Shown here one piece after another: positions 32,137-40,077 of a stretch of 64,000 nt of DNA (position 1 is its first letter; every line of letters starts with the position of its first letter). A program made the translations under genes and the position numbers. Under the pieces are notes generated by a model. That model saw only the letters and a list, made by a program, of their open reading frames with translations, made no database searches and had not been told where the DNA came from. Source of the stretch: Methylotenera versatilis 79. Its GTDB lineage: Bacteria; Pseudomonadota; Gammaproteobacteria; Burkholderiales; Methylophilaceae. The stretch covers positions 682,001 to 746,000 of the forward strand of contig NZ_ARVX01000001.1 of assembly GCF_000384375.1 (NCBI RefSeq), read 5' to 3'.

Positions 32137-33689
32137 ACGGACTCCGCCTTGATATTTTTTACCTGTTTTTGAGTGTTAACTTCTGTTTCGCCAGCTGCTT
32201 GTCCTGCTGCTTTTTGCGCATTTTTAGGTGTTAACTCTTTTGGCTCTAATGCATCACTTTCTAATACCCAAGTATCTTTAGTGCCGCCGCCTTGCGATGA
32301 GTTCACTACTAGCGAACCTTCTTTCAGCGCCACGCGACACAAAGCGCCTGGTACCAATGTGACCGTTTTGCCAGATAATACGAAAGGTCGCAAATCGACA
32401 TGACGCGGCGCAATACCCGCCTCGACCAAAGTTGGGCAAGTAGAAAGCGCTAATGTCGGCTGCGCGATGTAATTGGAAGGTTTAGATAAAATGCGTAACC
32501 GGAATTCTTCAATCTCTTTTTTAGTGGCCGCTGGCCCAACCAACATGCCATAGCCGCCAGAACCTTGCACTTCTTTAACGACCAGTTCATGCAGATGCTC
32601 TAAGGTATATTGCAGCTCATCTTCTTTGCTCAATTGATAAGTCGGTACGTTTTCCAGCAAAGGCTCTTCGCCTAAATAAAACTTGATCATTTCTGGCACG
32701 TAAATATAGGTCGCTTTATCGTCTGCAACGCCTGTACCCACGGCATTTGCCAAAGTCACACCACCGTTTCTATACACAGACAATAAACCCGGCACGCCCA
32801 ACATAGAATCTGGATTAAACACCAGCGGATCAATATAATCGTCATCGATACGTCTATAGATCACATCCACACGTTGCGGGCCTTGCGTGGTGCGCATATA
32901 CACCGCGTTATTGCGCACAAATAAATCTTGGCCTTCCACTAGCTCAATACCCATTTGTTGGGCGATAAAAGCATGCTCAAAATAAGCACTGTTACAAGCG
33001 CCTGGCGATAACAATACGACAACTGGATCATGCACACCAGTTTGCGCAACCGCGCGTAGGTTTTTCAGTAACACTTGCGGATAATGATCGACTGGCGCGA
33101 TGTGATAACGGCGGAATAACTCAGGGAATAGCCGCATCATCATTTTGCGGTCTTCTAACATGTACGACACGCCTGATGGCGTACGCAGATTGTCTTCCAA
33201 CACATAAAATTGTGATTCCGAAGTGCGCACTAAATCAATCCCTGCAATGTGCGCGTAGACTTGGTTTGGCACATCGACACCAAACATTTCTGGACGATAT
33301 TGGCTGTTGGCTAAAATACTGGTTGGCACGATGCCCGCTTTGATAATTTCCTGGTCGTGGTAAATATCATGCAAAAACATATTTAAGGCACGCACGCGTT
33401 GAATAGCGCCGGCAGACAGTTTTGCCCATTCGGTCGCAGAGATCAAACGCGGAATCACATCAAACGGAATCAGGCGTTCTGCGCCATCTTCTTCACCATA
33501 CACATTAAAAGTAATGCCCACGCGGCGGAACAATAATTCCGCTTCTTGACGTTTACTTTCTAATTGATGATGTGGAATATCTTTTAACCAATCCTGATAA
33601 GCCGTATAAATATGACGCACTCGCGTTTCATCTACATTGGCTGAATCCAGTTGCATTTCATCAAAAAATGATTGAAGTGATTTTTGCAT
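32130..33689 (-). CDS. Circularly permuted type 2 ATP-grasp protein
   Basis: This family (older names DUF404/DUF407) has a permuted ATP-grasp fold and is predicted to form amide bonds to peptide or amino-acid substrates. The 519-residue protein contains the family blocks RRVGITFNVYG, ERLIPFDVIPRLI, LEDNLRTPSGVSYMLEDR, RRIDDDYIDPLVF, VQGSGGYGMLVGPAA and LRPFVLSGKTVTLVPGALCRVA. The C-terminus has a Gln/Ala-rich tail. It is the first gene of the Anbu cluster and has a sigma-54 type promoter candidate 80 bases upstream. Confidence 0.92.
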   Translation of the reverse strand: MQKSLQSFFDEMQLDSANVDETRVRHIYTAYQDWLKDIPHHQLESKRQEAELLFRRVGITFNVYGEEDGAERLIPFDVIPRLISATEWAKLSAGAIQRVRALNMFLHDIYHDQEIIKAGIVPTSILANSQYRPEMFGVDVPNQVYAHIAGIDLVRTSESQFYVLEDNLRTPSGVSYMLEDRKMMMRLFPELFRRYHIAPVDHYPQVLLKNLRAVAQTGVHDPVVVLLSPGACNSAYFEHAFIAQQMGIELVEGQDLFVRNNAVYMRTTQGPQRVDVIYRRIDDDYIDPLVFNPDSMLGVPGLLSVYRNGGVTLANAVGTGVADDKATYIYVPEMIKFYLGEEPLLENVPTYQLSKEDELQYTLEHLHELVVKEVQGSGGYGMLVGPAATKKEIEEFRLRILSKPSNYIAQPTLALSTCPTLVEAGIAPRHVDLRPFVLSGKTVTLVPGALCRVALKEGSLVVNSSQGGGTKDTWVLESDALEPKELTPKNAQKAAGQAAGETEVNTQKQVKNIKAESVC

Positions 33690-33768
33690 AATTAAAATCT
33701 TTGCTTAATATAAAACACTTATTGGTTTGAATGCTGGACTAATATAAAAGCCCAATATAAAAGCTTAT

Positions 33769-33784
33769 GCAAGGCGTATGCCAG
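33769..33784 (-). promoter_or_regulatory. Sigma-54 promoter candidate of the Anbu cluster
   Basis: The minus strand reads CTGGCATACGCCTTGCAT. GG (33781-33782) and GC (33769-33770) are exactly ten bases apart and TTGC is intact; the -24 box is TGGCAT instead of TGGCAC. The start point would be near 33757, about 68 bases before the ATP-grasp ATG. Two repeat copies lie 70-120 bases upstream. Confidence 0.6.
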
Positions 33785-33845
33785 TTAATTTATTTAATAA
33801 AATCAACTATTTAGAATAATATTTTTTAACACCTCGAAAATATGC

Positions 33846-33904
33846 ACAGATTTAGTGCGTGACAAAAGTGGTTTTTTAAACGCACGCAACAGATTAGTGC
33901 GTGC
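33846..33904. repeat. Two phased repeats (possible upstream activator sites)
   Basis: ACAGATTTAGTGCGTG (33846-33861) and ACAGATTAGTGCGTG (33889-33903) are near-identical direct repeats with their ends 42 bases apart, which is four helical turns. The second is part of a perfect inverted repeat GCACGCA / TGCGTGC with a nine-base spacer (33882-33904). The inverted repeat could also act as a weak terminator for yicC. Confidence 0.6.
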
Positions 33905-33968
33905 TTTGGGGATTTAGTTTTATGCGATTCGGTTAAAAACCGTTATTTAAAGGAGTTTTTAAGGATAT

Positions 33969-34835
33969 TTATTCAATATTTTGGATTTGTTCGCGCATTT
34001 GCTCAATCAACACTTTCAGTTCCATTGAGATTTTGCTGGTTTCAATCGCTACCGATTTCGAACCTAGCGTGTTCGCTTCGCGATTCATTTCTTGCATTAA
34101 AAAGTCTAAACGCTTACCCACCGCGCCGCCACCTTGCAAAATACGTTTCACTTCCGAGATATGCGAGCTTAAGCGTGAAAGCTCTTCATCTACATCGATG
34201 CGCTGCGCATACAAAACCATTTCCTGCCGAATACGGTCATCGTCATGGCTATTGGTCGCTTCATGTAACTTAACACTCAATTTTGCTTGATATTGTGTAA
34301 TTAAGTTGGGCATCATCGGTTTTACTTTTACAACGTGCTGCTCAATTTGTTGCAATCTATCCAAAATAATCGCTTTTAAATTTGCGCCTTCACGCCCGCG
34401 CGCATCGATTAGATTCTGCAAAACTTGATTCAATAGCTGCTTAAAATCTATCTCCAATGCATCGTTATCCAGCGCATCTGCCATCATCACACCCGGCATG
34501 CGCAAAATATCCAACATATTCACTGGCTGCGTATGTGGAAAATATTGCGCGGCGGTTTTAGCGCTTTCTGCAATTTGTTGCAACACTGTATGATTCAACT
34601 GCGGCGCGGCATCTGCGCCAATTTCACGCATTAAGTTCATGCGAATATCTACTTTACCGCGACCTAATTTAGCTTGCACCAACTCGCGTGCAGTTGCCTC
34701 AAACTGGCGTAAATTGTCATCCAGCTTTAGTTGTAATTCTAAGTAACGATGATTTACCGAACGGCATTCGATTAATAAAACGCCATTTTTAGTATGGCTT
34801 TCAAGTGAAGCGTATCCGGTCATGCTTAATATCAT
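33969..34835 (-). CDS. yicC: YicC family endoribonuclease
   Basis: YicC proteins are endoribonucleases linked to stationary-phase physiology and small-RNA turnover. The 288-residue protein begins MILSMTGYAS and has ECRSVNHRYLEL, LGRGKVDIRM, the RIRQEMVLYAQRIDVDEELSRL block and the C-terminal LDFLMQEMNREANTLGSKS, all family hallmarks. Length is normal. It lies upstream of the Anbu cluster and is divergent from the kinase gene. Its usual partner gmk is displaced by about 5.8 kb. Confidence 0.95.
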   Translation of the reverse strand: MILSMTGYASLESHTKNGVLLIECRSVNHRYLELQLKLDDNLRQFEATARELVQAKLGRGKVDIRMNLMREIGADAAPQLNHTVLQQIAESAKTAAQYFPHTQPVNMLDILRMPGVMMADALDNDALEIDFKQLLNQVLQNLIDARGREGANLKAIILDRLQQIEQHVVKVKPMMPNLITQYQAKLSVKLHEATNSHDDDRIRQEMVLYAQRIDVDEELSRLSSHISEVKRILQGGGAVGKRLDFLMQEMNREANTLGSKSVAIETSKISMELKVLIEQMREQIQNIE

Positions 34836-35058
34836 TGGGTGTTTCCTAAAGTAACGACTTAACCTGCCGTTTAATGTAATTTCTTAAAGTAACTTGTAAC
34901 AATTGTAGCAAACAACTATGATTTAATTATGATTTAATGCAAATTGTGTGTGAGAATCACTTTAATTTCTGTATCATGGAATCTCATTCTTTCAGTACAA
35001 TTAGCGCATTAAATTGACTGTGTTTGATTAAACTAAACTGTTATTAAACTAATTTTAG

Positions 35059-36000
35059 ATGGCCACACTTAAAAACCTATCTTTGCCTATCGGCTATATT
35101 CTGCAAGATTACATTATCACGCGGGTGTTAAGCACTGGCGGCTTTAGTTTTGTCTATCTTGCGCAAGATATGAACAAAAATATCGTGGCGATTAAAGAAT
35201 ACATGCCGACTGGCTTAGCCTTGCGTGAAGATGGCGCAACGGTATTATTAGGCAGCGATGACGATGCTGCAACGTTTAAACACGGTTTAAAATGTTTTTT
35301 TGAAGAAGGTTTAGCGCTAGCTAAAATTGACCACAAAAACATCGTGCGCGTGCTGAATTTTTTCAGAGAAAACAACACTGTTTACATGGTGATGCAGTAC
35401 GAGCGCGGCAAATCCTTGCAAGATTTTATTCTGTCGCAACCAGAACCGGTAAATGAAAGATTCGTGCGCCGTGTATTTGGTGAGCTTTTGAATGGTTTGC
35501 GCGAAGTGCATACACAAAAATTGCTGCATTTGGATATTAAGCCAGCCAATATCTATATTCGTTTAGATGGCTCTCCTGTGTTACTCGATTTTGGCTCTGC
35601 GCGCCAAACACTCACGCAAACGCAATCTAAATTATCCCCTAGCTATACGCCAGGCTTTGCCCCGCCAGAACAATATTTTGAGCGTAAACAATTAGGCCCT
35701 TGGAGCGATATTTATAGCGTGGGCGCTAGCATGTACTCTTGCTTGGCAAGGTCTGCGCCAATGGCCGCCAATCAACGCGCCAAAAAGGATTTTTTAGCGC
35801 CAGCAGCAAAAGTAGGTAAAGGTATTTATACTCAAGAGTTACTGCAGATTATTGATAACTGCTTAAAATTAAACTACATGGAACGGCCACAAAGCGTGTT
35901 CTCATTACAGAAAACATTATTTGAAGATGTGCCGCCATTAGTGGTTAAGAAACCCAGCTTGGCTGAAAAAATCAAAGATGTTTTAAGTAAGCCGCTTTAA
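35059..36000 (+). CDS. Serine/threonine protein kinase (Hanks type)
   Basis: The 313-residue protein is a soluble eukaryotic-like protein kinase. It has a glycine loop (25-29, LSTGGFSFVYLA), the ATP-anchoring K46 in VAIKEYMP, the catalytic loop HLDIKPAN with D159, K161 and N164, and DFG at 177-179. The catalytic loop has HLD in place of the usual HRD, so it is a non-RD kinase. The APE-type segment GFAPPEQY and a full C-lobe are present. There is no membrane helix or sensor domain. It is followed 84 bases later by a PP2C phosphatase, its likely counterpart. Targets are not visible. Confidence 0.92.
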   Translation: MATLKNLSLPIGYILQDYIITRVLSTGGFSFVYLAQDMNKNIVAIKEYMPTGLALREDGATVLLGSDDDAATFKHGLKCFFEEGLALAKIDHKNIVRVLNFFRENNTVYMVMQYERGKSLQDFILSQPEPVNERFVRRVFGELLNGLREVHTQKLLHLDIKPANIYIRLDGSPVLLDFGSARQTLTQTQSKLSPSYTPGFAPPEQYFERKQLGPWSDIYSVGASMYSCLARSAPMAANQRAKKDFLAPAAKVGKGIYTQELLQIIDNCLKLNYMERPQSVFSLQKTLFEDVPPLVVKKPSLAEKIKDVLSKPL

Positions 36001-36084
36001 ATTCAGTCAATTTAAGTTTAATATTAAAACCAGTGAATTTAAACCAGTTAAATATTAGAATATCTAAATAAAACAATCGCTTAA

Positions 36085-37014
36085 ATGAAATTTTCTATTT
36101 ATCAAAATAGCCGTCAAGGTCCTAGGAATTACAACCAAGACCGCTTGGCTTATTCCTACAGCAAAGATGCTTTGCTATTGGTATTGGCAGACGGCATGGG
36201 CGGTCATCGCAATGGCGAAGTGGCTGCACATTTGGCGGTTAAAACTTTAACCGATGCTTTTCAACGTTTAGCCGTACCTTTTTTAAGCAGTCCTGCCAAA
36301 TTTCTAATCGATCATATTCAGCAAGTGCACGATATGATTGATAACGTCACACAAAGTGAAGAGTTAATCGAATCGCCGCGCACAACCATCGTTGTGGCGA
36401 TTATTCAGCGTGGTTTTCTATATTGCGCGCATGTCGGCGATTCTCGTTTGTATCATTTCCGTGATGGTCATCTACTGTTCCGTACCGAAGATCATTCTGT
36501 TGTGCAATCGCTATATAAAAAAGGCATGATCACCAAAGAAGAAATGGCGACGCATCCTTACAAAAATAAGATTTACAACTGTTTAGGTGGCGAAACGCCG
36601 CCGCAAATTGATTTATCTGACCGTTTTGAGTTGCTAGAAGGCGACACCATTTTGTTATGCACCGATGGCGTTTGGGGCGTATTGAGCGATGTACAAATCA
36701 AAGAGATTATTCAGCGCAATATCGTGATTGCGGATGCCATGAATAAGTTGATGGACAACGCCGAATTTGCCAGCGATGAACGCGGCGACAATATGAGTGC
36801 GATTGGCTTGCAATGGGGCGATAGGCAACAAAGCACTGATGCGGTTTCTACCCAATTGATGCCTTTGGGCGAAACCACCACCATTATGAATACCGTGCAG
36901 CAACAGACAAATGATGAGATGAATCTGCAAGATCTTTCTGATGACGATATTGAAAATACTATCGCCGAAATTCAAAACGCTTTGAATAAAACGCAGCAGA
37001 AACCAAGAATCTAG
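36085..37014 (+). CDS. PP2C-type protein phosphatase
   Basis: This metal-dependent phosphatase probably reverses phosphorylation by the kinase encoded just upstream. The 309-residue protein has the PP2C metal residues D19 (NQDRL), D36 (LADGMGG), the VGDSRLY block, CTDGVWG and DERGDNMSAIGL. A C-terminal extension of about 60 residues (from about 250) is Gln/Asp/Thr-rich and probably disordered. No membrane helix is visible. Such kinase-phosphatase pairs beside rph-rdgB-hemW occur in related betaproteobacteria. Confidence 0.93.
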   Translation: MKFSIYQNSRQGPRNYNQDRLAYSYSKDALLLVLADGMGGHRNGEVAAHLAVKTLTDAFQRLAVPFLSSPAKFLIDHIQQVHDMIDNVTQSEELIESPRTTIVVAIIQRGFLYCAHVGDSRLYHFRDGHLLFRTEDHSVVQSLYKKGMITKEEMATHPYKNKIYNCLGGETPPQIDLSDRFELLEGDTILLCTDGVWGVLSDVQIKEIIQRNIVIADAMNKLMDNAEFASDERGDNMSAIGLQWGDRQQSTDAVSTQLMPLGETTTIMNTVQQQTNDEMNLQDLSDDDIENTIAEIQNALNKTQQKPRI

Positions 37015-37143
37015 TCGATTTTTAGGCTAATTTTAGGGTTAAGTCATAGCTCGCTTTAACAGACATTCAGTTTTAACAGCATAGCAATAATGCATAGCTT
37101 ATAATGTGTCTTTACTTAACGCACATTTATTAAAGTCATTACC

Positions 37144-37872
37144 ATGCAATCAACTATCCGCCCAAGCCAACGCGCCACTAATCAATTACGCACTGTAGAA
37201 ATTATCCGCCATTACACCAAACATGCCGAAGGTTCGGTATTGGTTAAATTTGGCGATACGCACGTGCTTTGTACCGCCAGTGTAGAAGAAAGAGTGCCAG
37301 GCTTTTTAAAAGGTAAAAATCAAGGCTGGGTAACTGCAGAATACGGCATGTTGCCACGTTCAACGGGCAGCCGCATGGATAGAGAAGCGGCAAAGGGCAA
37401 ACAATCTGGCCGCACGCAAGAAATTCAACGTTTGATTGGTAGAAGTTTACGCGCCATTATTGATCTTGAAAAACTAGGCGAACGCAGCGTGCACATTGAT
37501 TGCGATGTGATTCAAGCCGATGGCGGCACACGCACTGCCAGTATTACGGGTGCTTTTGTGGCATTAAACGACGCAATCTCTACACTTTTAGCTAGTGGAA
37601 AAATCACTGAGAATCCGCTTAAACAAGCAGTTGCCGCGATTTCTGTTGGCGTTTATAAAGGCACGCCTGTGTTAGATTTAGATTATATTGAAGATTCTGA
37701 TTGCGATACAGACATGAACGTCGTCATGACCGCAGATGGCGGCTTTGTTGAGATTCAAGGCACAGCGGAAGGCGAACCTTTTTCGCGCGAAACCATGAAT
37801 GCGATGCTGGATTTAGCCGCCAGCGGCATTGGTGAATTGCTGGTGATGCAGCAAACTGCTTTGGCACGTTAG
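37144..37872 (+). CDS. rph: Ribonuclease PH
   Basis: RNase PH is a phosphorolytic exoribonuclease that trims tRNA 3' ends. The 242-residue protein starts with the family pattern [15 protein letters not shown] and contains [62 protein letters not shown] and [19 protein letters not shown]. Length is complete, unlike the frameshifted E. coli K-12 copy. It begins the rph-rdgB-hemW run; a TATAAT at 37100-37105 may be its -10 box. Confidence 0.97.
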   Translation: MQSTIRPSQRATNQLRTVEIIRHYTKHAEGSVLVKFGDTHVLCTASVEERVPGFLKGKNQGWVTAEYGMLPRSTGSRMDREAAKGKQSGRTQEIQRLIGRSLRAIIDLEKLGERSVHIDCDVIQADGGTRTASITGAFVALNDAISTLLASGKITENPLKQAVAAISVGVYKGTPVLDLDYIEDSDCDTDMNVVMTADGGFVEIQGTAEGEPFSRETMNAMLDLAASGIGELLVMQQTALAR

Positions 37873-37952
37873 TACATTGTTACGAACCAATCGATAAAGA
37901 AATCAGTCAATTTGCAGAATTAACCTGATTGTTAATTGGGAAATTAATTACC

Positions 37953-38585
37953 ATGAATAAACTTGTGATTGCATCGAATAATCAAGGCAAATTGCTTGAA
38001 ATTCAAGCATTGTTATCTCCACTTAATATTAAAGCGCTACCGCAAGCAAGTTTAAAGATTCAAGAGGCAGAAGAGCCGCATTTCACCTTTATCGAAAATG
38101 CGCTGGCCAAAGCGCGACATGCCAGCTTGCACAGTGGATTAGCCGCATTAGCAGATGATTCAGGCTTGTGTGTTGAAGCTTTGCAAGGTCGGCCTGGTGT
38201 TTATTCGGCACGTTTTGCCGATATGCTGAATCCTGAAGATTGCGCTGAAACAAATGCCGAAAAAATAGGCCGCGATGAAAAAAATAATCTAGCTTTATTA
38301 AGTGCGCTGGGAGACCAAAGTAATCGCAACGCTTATTATTATTGTGCGCTGGTATTAGTGCGCCGGCATGATGACCCGCAACCCATCATCGCAGAGGGCT
38401 TCTGGTCAGGTGAAATTTTAACGGCGCCTAGAGGCTCAAACGGTTTCGGTTACGACCCTTTGTTTTTAGATGCTAATCACAACAAAACAGGCGCAGAATT
38501 AAGCACCGAAATCAAAAACAAAATCAGCCATCGCGGGCAAGCATTGCAACAATTAATGATTAAAATCAAGGCATTAAACGTATGA
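37953..38585 (+). CDS. rdgB: XTP/dITP diphosphatase (RdgB/HAM1)
   Basis: RdgB hydrolyses non-canonical purine triphosphates such as XTP and dITP and keeps them out of DNA. The 210-residue protein has IASNNQGKLLEIQALL at the N-terminus, the catalytic ALADDSGLCVEALQGRPGVYSARFA, the FGYDPLF block and the C-terminal SHRGQAL. I chose the ATG at 37953; an upstream TTG would add eight residues. The stop overlaps the next small gene as ATGA. Confidence 0.96.
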   Translation: MNKLVIASNNQGKLLEIQALLSPLNIKALPQASLKIQEAEEPHFTFIENALAKARHASLHSGLAALADDSGLCVEALQGRPGVYSARFADMLNPEDCAETNAEKIGRDEKNNLALLSALGDQSNRNAYYYCALVLVRRHDDPQPIIAEGFWSGEILTAPRGSNGFGYDPLFLDANHNKTGAELSTEIKNKISHRGQALQQLMIKIKALNV

Positions 38586-38824
38586 AAAAACTACCAATCT
38601 GGTTACGAGATGACGGCAGCATTGTCTCTTGCACCGAAAAAATCAAAGTGATGCGCGAAAATTTTGAAGAGATTCAACAAATCGCCCAAGATGCATTTGA
38701 GGATGGATTATTGCTGGAAGTCTCTGAAACGCAGATGCGCGATGCTTTGCATCAGCTCGTCGATCAGTTAATTAACCCTTATCTAAAAACCAAAGCGGCC
38801 CTTGAAAAAAGTTATACCAATTAA
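38582..38824 (+). CDS. Small hypothetical protein between rdgB and hemW
   Basis: I do not recognise this 80-residue protein. It starts with KKLPIWLRDDGSIVSCTEKIKVM and is then helical and acidic (ENFEEIQQIAQDAFEDGLLLE) with a C-terminal helix. There are no cysteine clusters, membrane segments or signal. It overlaps rdgB by ATGA at its start and overlaps the hemW start region by 23 bases, so it is translationally coupled on both sides. That tight packing strongly supports it as a real gene. The text looks like a small soluble adaptor, but function is unknown. Confidence 0.8.
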   Translation: MKKLPIWLRDDGSIVSCTEKIKVMRENFEEIQQIAQDAFEDGLLLEVSETQMRDALHQLVDQLINPYLKTKAALEKSYTN

Positions 38825-40043
38825 AGCGGATACGCTTTTCAATTCGCAAATTGAGCCCATCAATAGCACATCACCACTTTTAGGTCATGCAACATTATCA
38901 GGCCTGACCAATCCGCCGCCCTTGTCGCTGTATATTCACATTCCGTGGTGCGTTAAAAAATGTCCATATTGCGATTTTAATTCGCATGAATCACGTACGG
39001 ACATACCTGAAAAGCGTTATGTAGCGGCGTTAATTGCCGATTTAGAACAGTCCGTGCCACGCGTTTATGGGCGCAAAATTAGAAGTGTGTTTTTTGGTGG
39101 CGGTACGCCGAGTTTATTTTCGGCTGAATCGATTGACGAGATTTTGAGCACTGTGCGCATGTTAACTCCGCTTGAATACGGCGCAGAAATAACATTAGAA
39201 GCAAATCCTGGCACGGTGGAAATTGGCCGTTTTGCTGGCTATAAACAAGCTGGCGTTAATCGCATCTCGCTGGGCATTCAAAGTTTTAATGCGGATTATT
39301 TAAAAGCACTTGGTCGCATTCATGATGACAAGCAAGCGATTGCAGCTGCTGAGCTGGCACTTAACACCTTTGAACGCGTGAATTTAGATGTGATGTATGC
39401 GTTGCCGAACCAATCGCTAGCGCATGCTTTACAAGATGCAAAACAGGCAGTTGCGCTAAATCCGGATCATTTATCGTTTTATCATTTAACGCTGGAACCC
39501 AATACGCCGTTTCACCGCACGCCGCCTAGTTTGCCTGATGATGATTTGAGCGCTGATATGCAAGAACAGATTGAAGCGTTGTTGGCTGAACATGGTTACG
39601 AACATTATGAAACATCGGCTTTCTGCAAGCCAAACTCTCATGCAAGGCACAATCTTAATTATTGGCAATTTGGTGATTATTTGGGCATTGGCGCGGGCGC
39701 GCACAGCAAATTAAGTTATCACGATAAAATCATGCGCGAAACGCGGCATAAACATCCAAAAGCGTTTATGGAAAATGCAGAAGCTGGCAATGCTGTAGAT
39801 AATAGCTGGTTGATTCCGCAAGCAGATTTGGGGTTTGAGTTTATGATGAACGCACTGCGATTAACGAGCGGTTTTGAGACAAAATTATTTCAGGAACGTA
39901 CGGGTAAATCCATACAAACCATTAGCTCTGGTTTACAGATTGCTTTGCAGAAACAATTGATCTTGCAAGATTTGCAACGCATAAAACCGACTTTACTGGG
40001 TCAACGTTATTTAAACGATTTATTAGAACTGTTTTTGATTTAA
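38802..40043 (+). CDS. hemW: HemW-like radical SAM protein (heme chaperone)
   Basis: HemW binds heme and an Fe-S cluster and is related to the coproporphyrinogen III dehydrogenase HemN. The 413-residue protein has the radical SAM motif C50-x3-C54-x2-C57 in HIPWCVKKCPYCDF, FFGGGTPSLF, EANPG, RISLGIQSF and LDVMYALP. The HemN-type fourth cysteine is not present (CDFNSH follows), as expected for HemW. The frame extends to a TTG at 38802 that lies inside the preceding gene; no ATG exists before the motif. The true start may be a later TTG (CCGCCC TTG before SLYIHIPW) since about 40 extra residues are unusual. Confidence 0.93.
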   Translation: MKKVIPIKADTLFNSQIEPINSTSPLLGHATLSGLTNPPPLSLYIHIPWCVKKCPYCDFNSHESRTDIPEKRYVAALIADLEQSVPRVYGRKIRSVFFGGGTPSLFSAESIDEILSTVRMLTPLEYGAEITLEANPGTVEIGRFAGYKQAGVNRISLGIQSFNADYLKALGRIHDDKQAIAAAELALNTFERVNLDVMYALPNQSLAHALQDAKQAVALNPDHLSFYHLTLEPNTPFHRTPPSLPDDDLSADMQEQIEALLAEHGYEHYETSAFCKPNSHARHNLNYWQFGDYLGIGAGAHSKLSYHDKIMRETRHKHPKAFMENAEAGNAVDNSWLIPQADLGFEFMMNALRLTSGFETKLFQERTGKSIQTISSGLQIALQKQLILQDLQRIKPTLLGQRYLNDLLELFLI

Positions 40044-40077
40044 GCTTTTATAAGCTTGAAATTGAGTTTTTGAATGT

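Noticed and set aside
40042-40057. AAGCTT-TTAT-AAGCTT repeat between hemW and the FimV-like gene as terminator
   Set aside because: The stem is only six AT-rich pairs and has no T-run; support is too weak.
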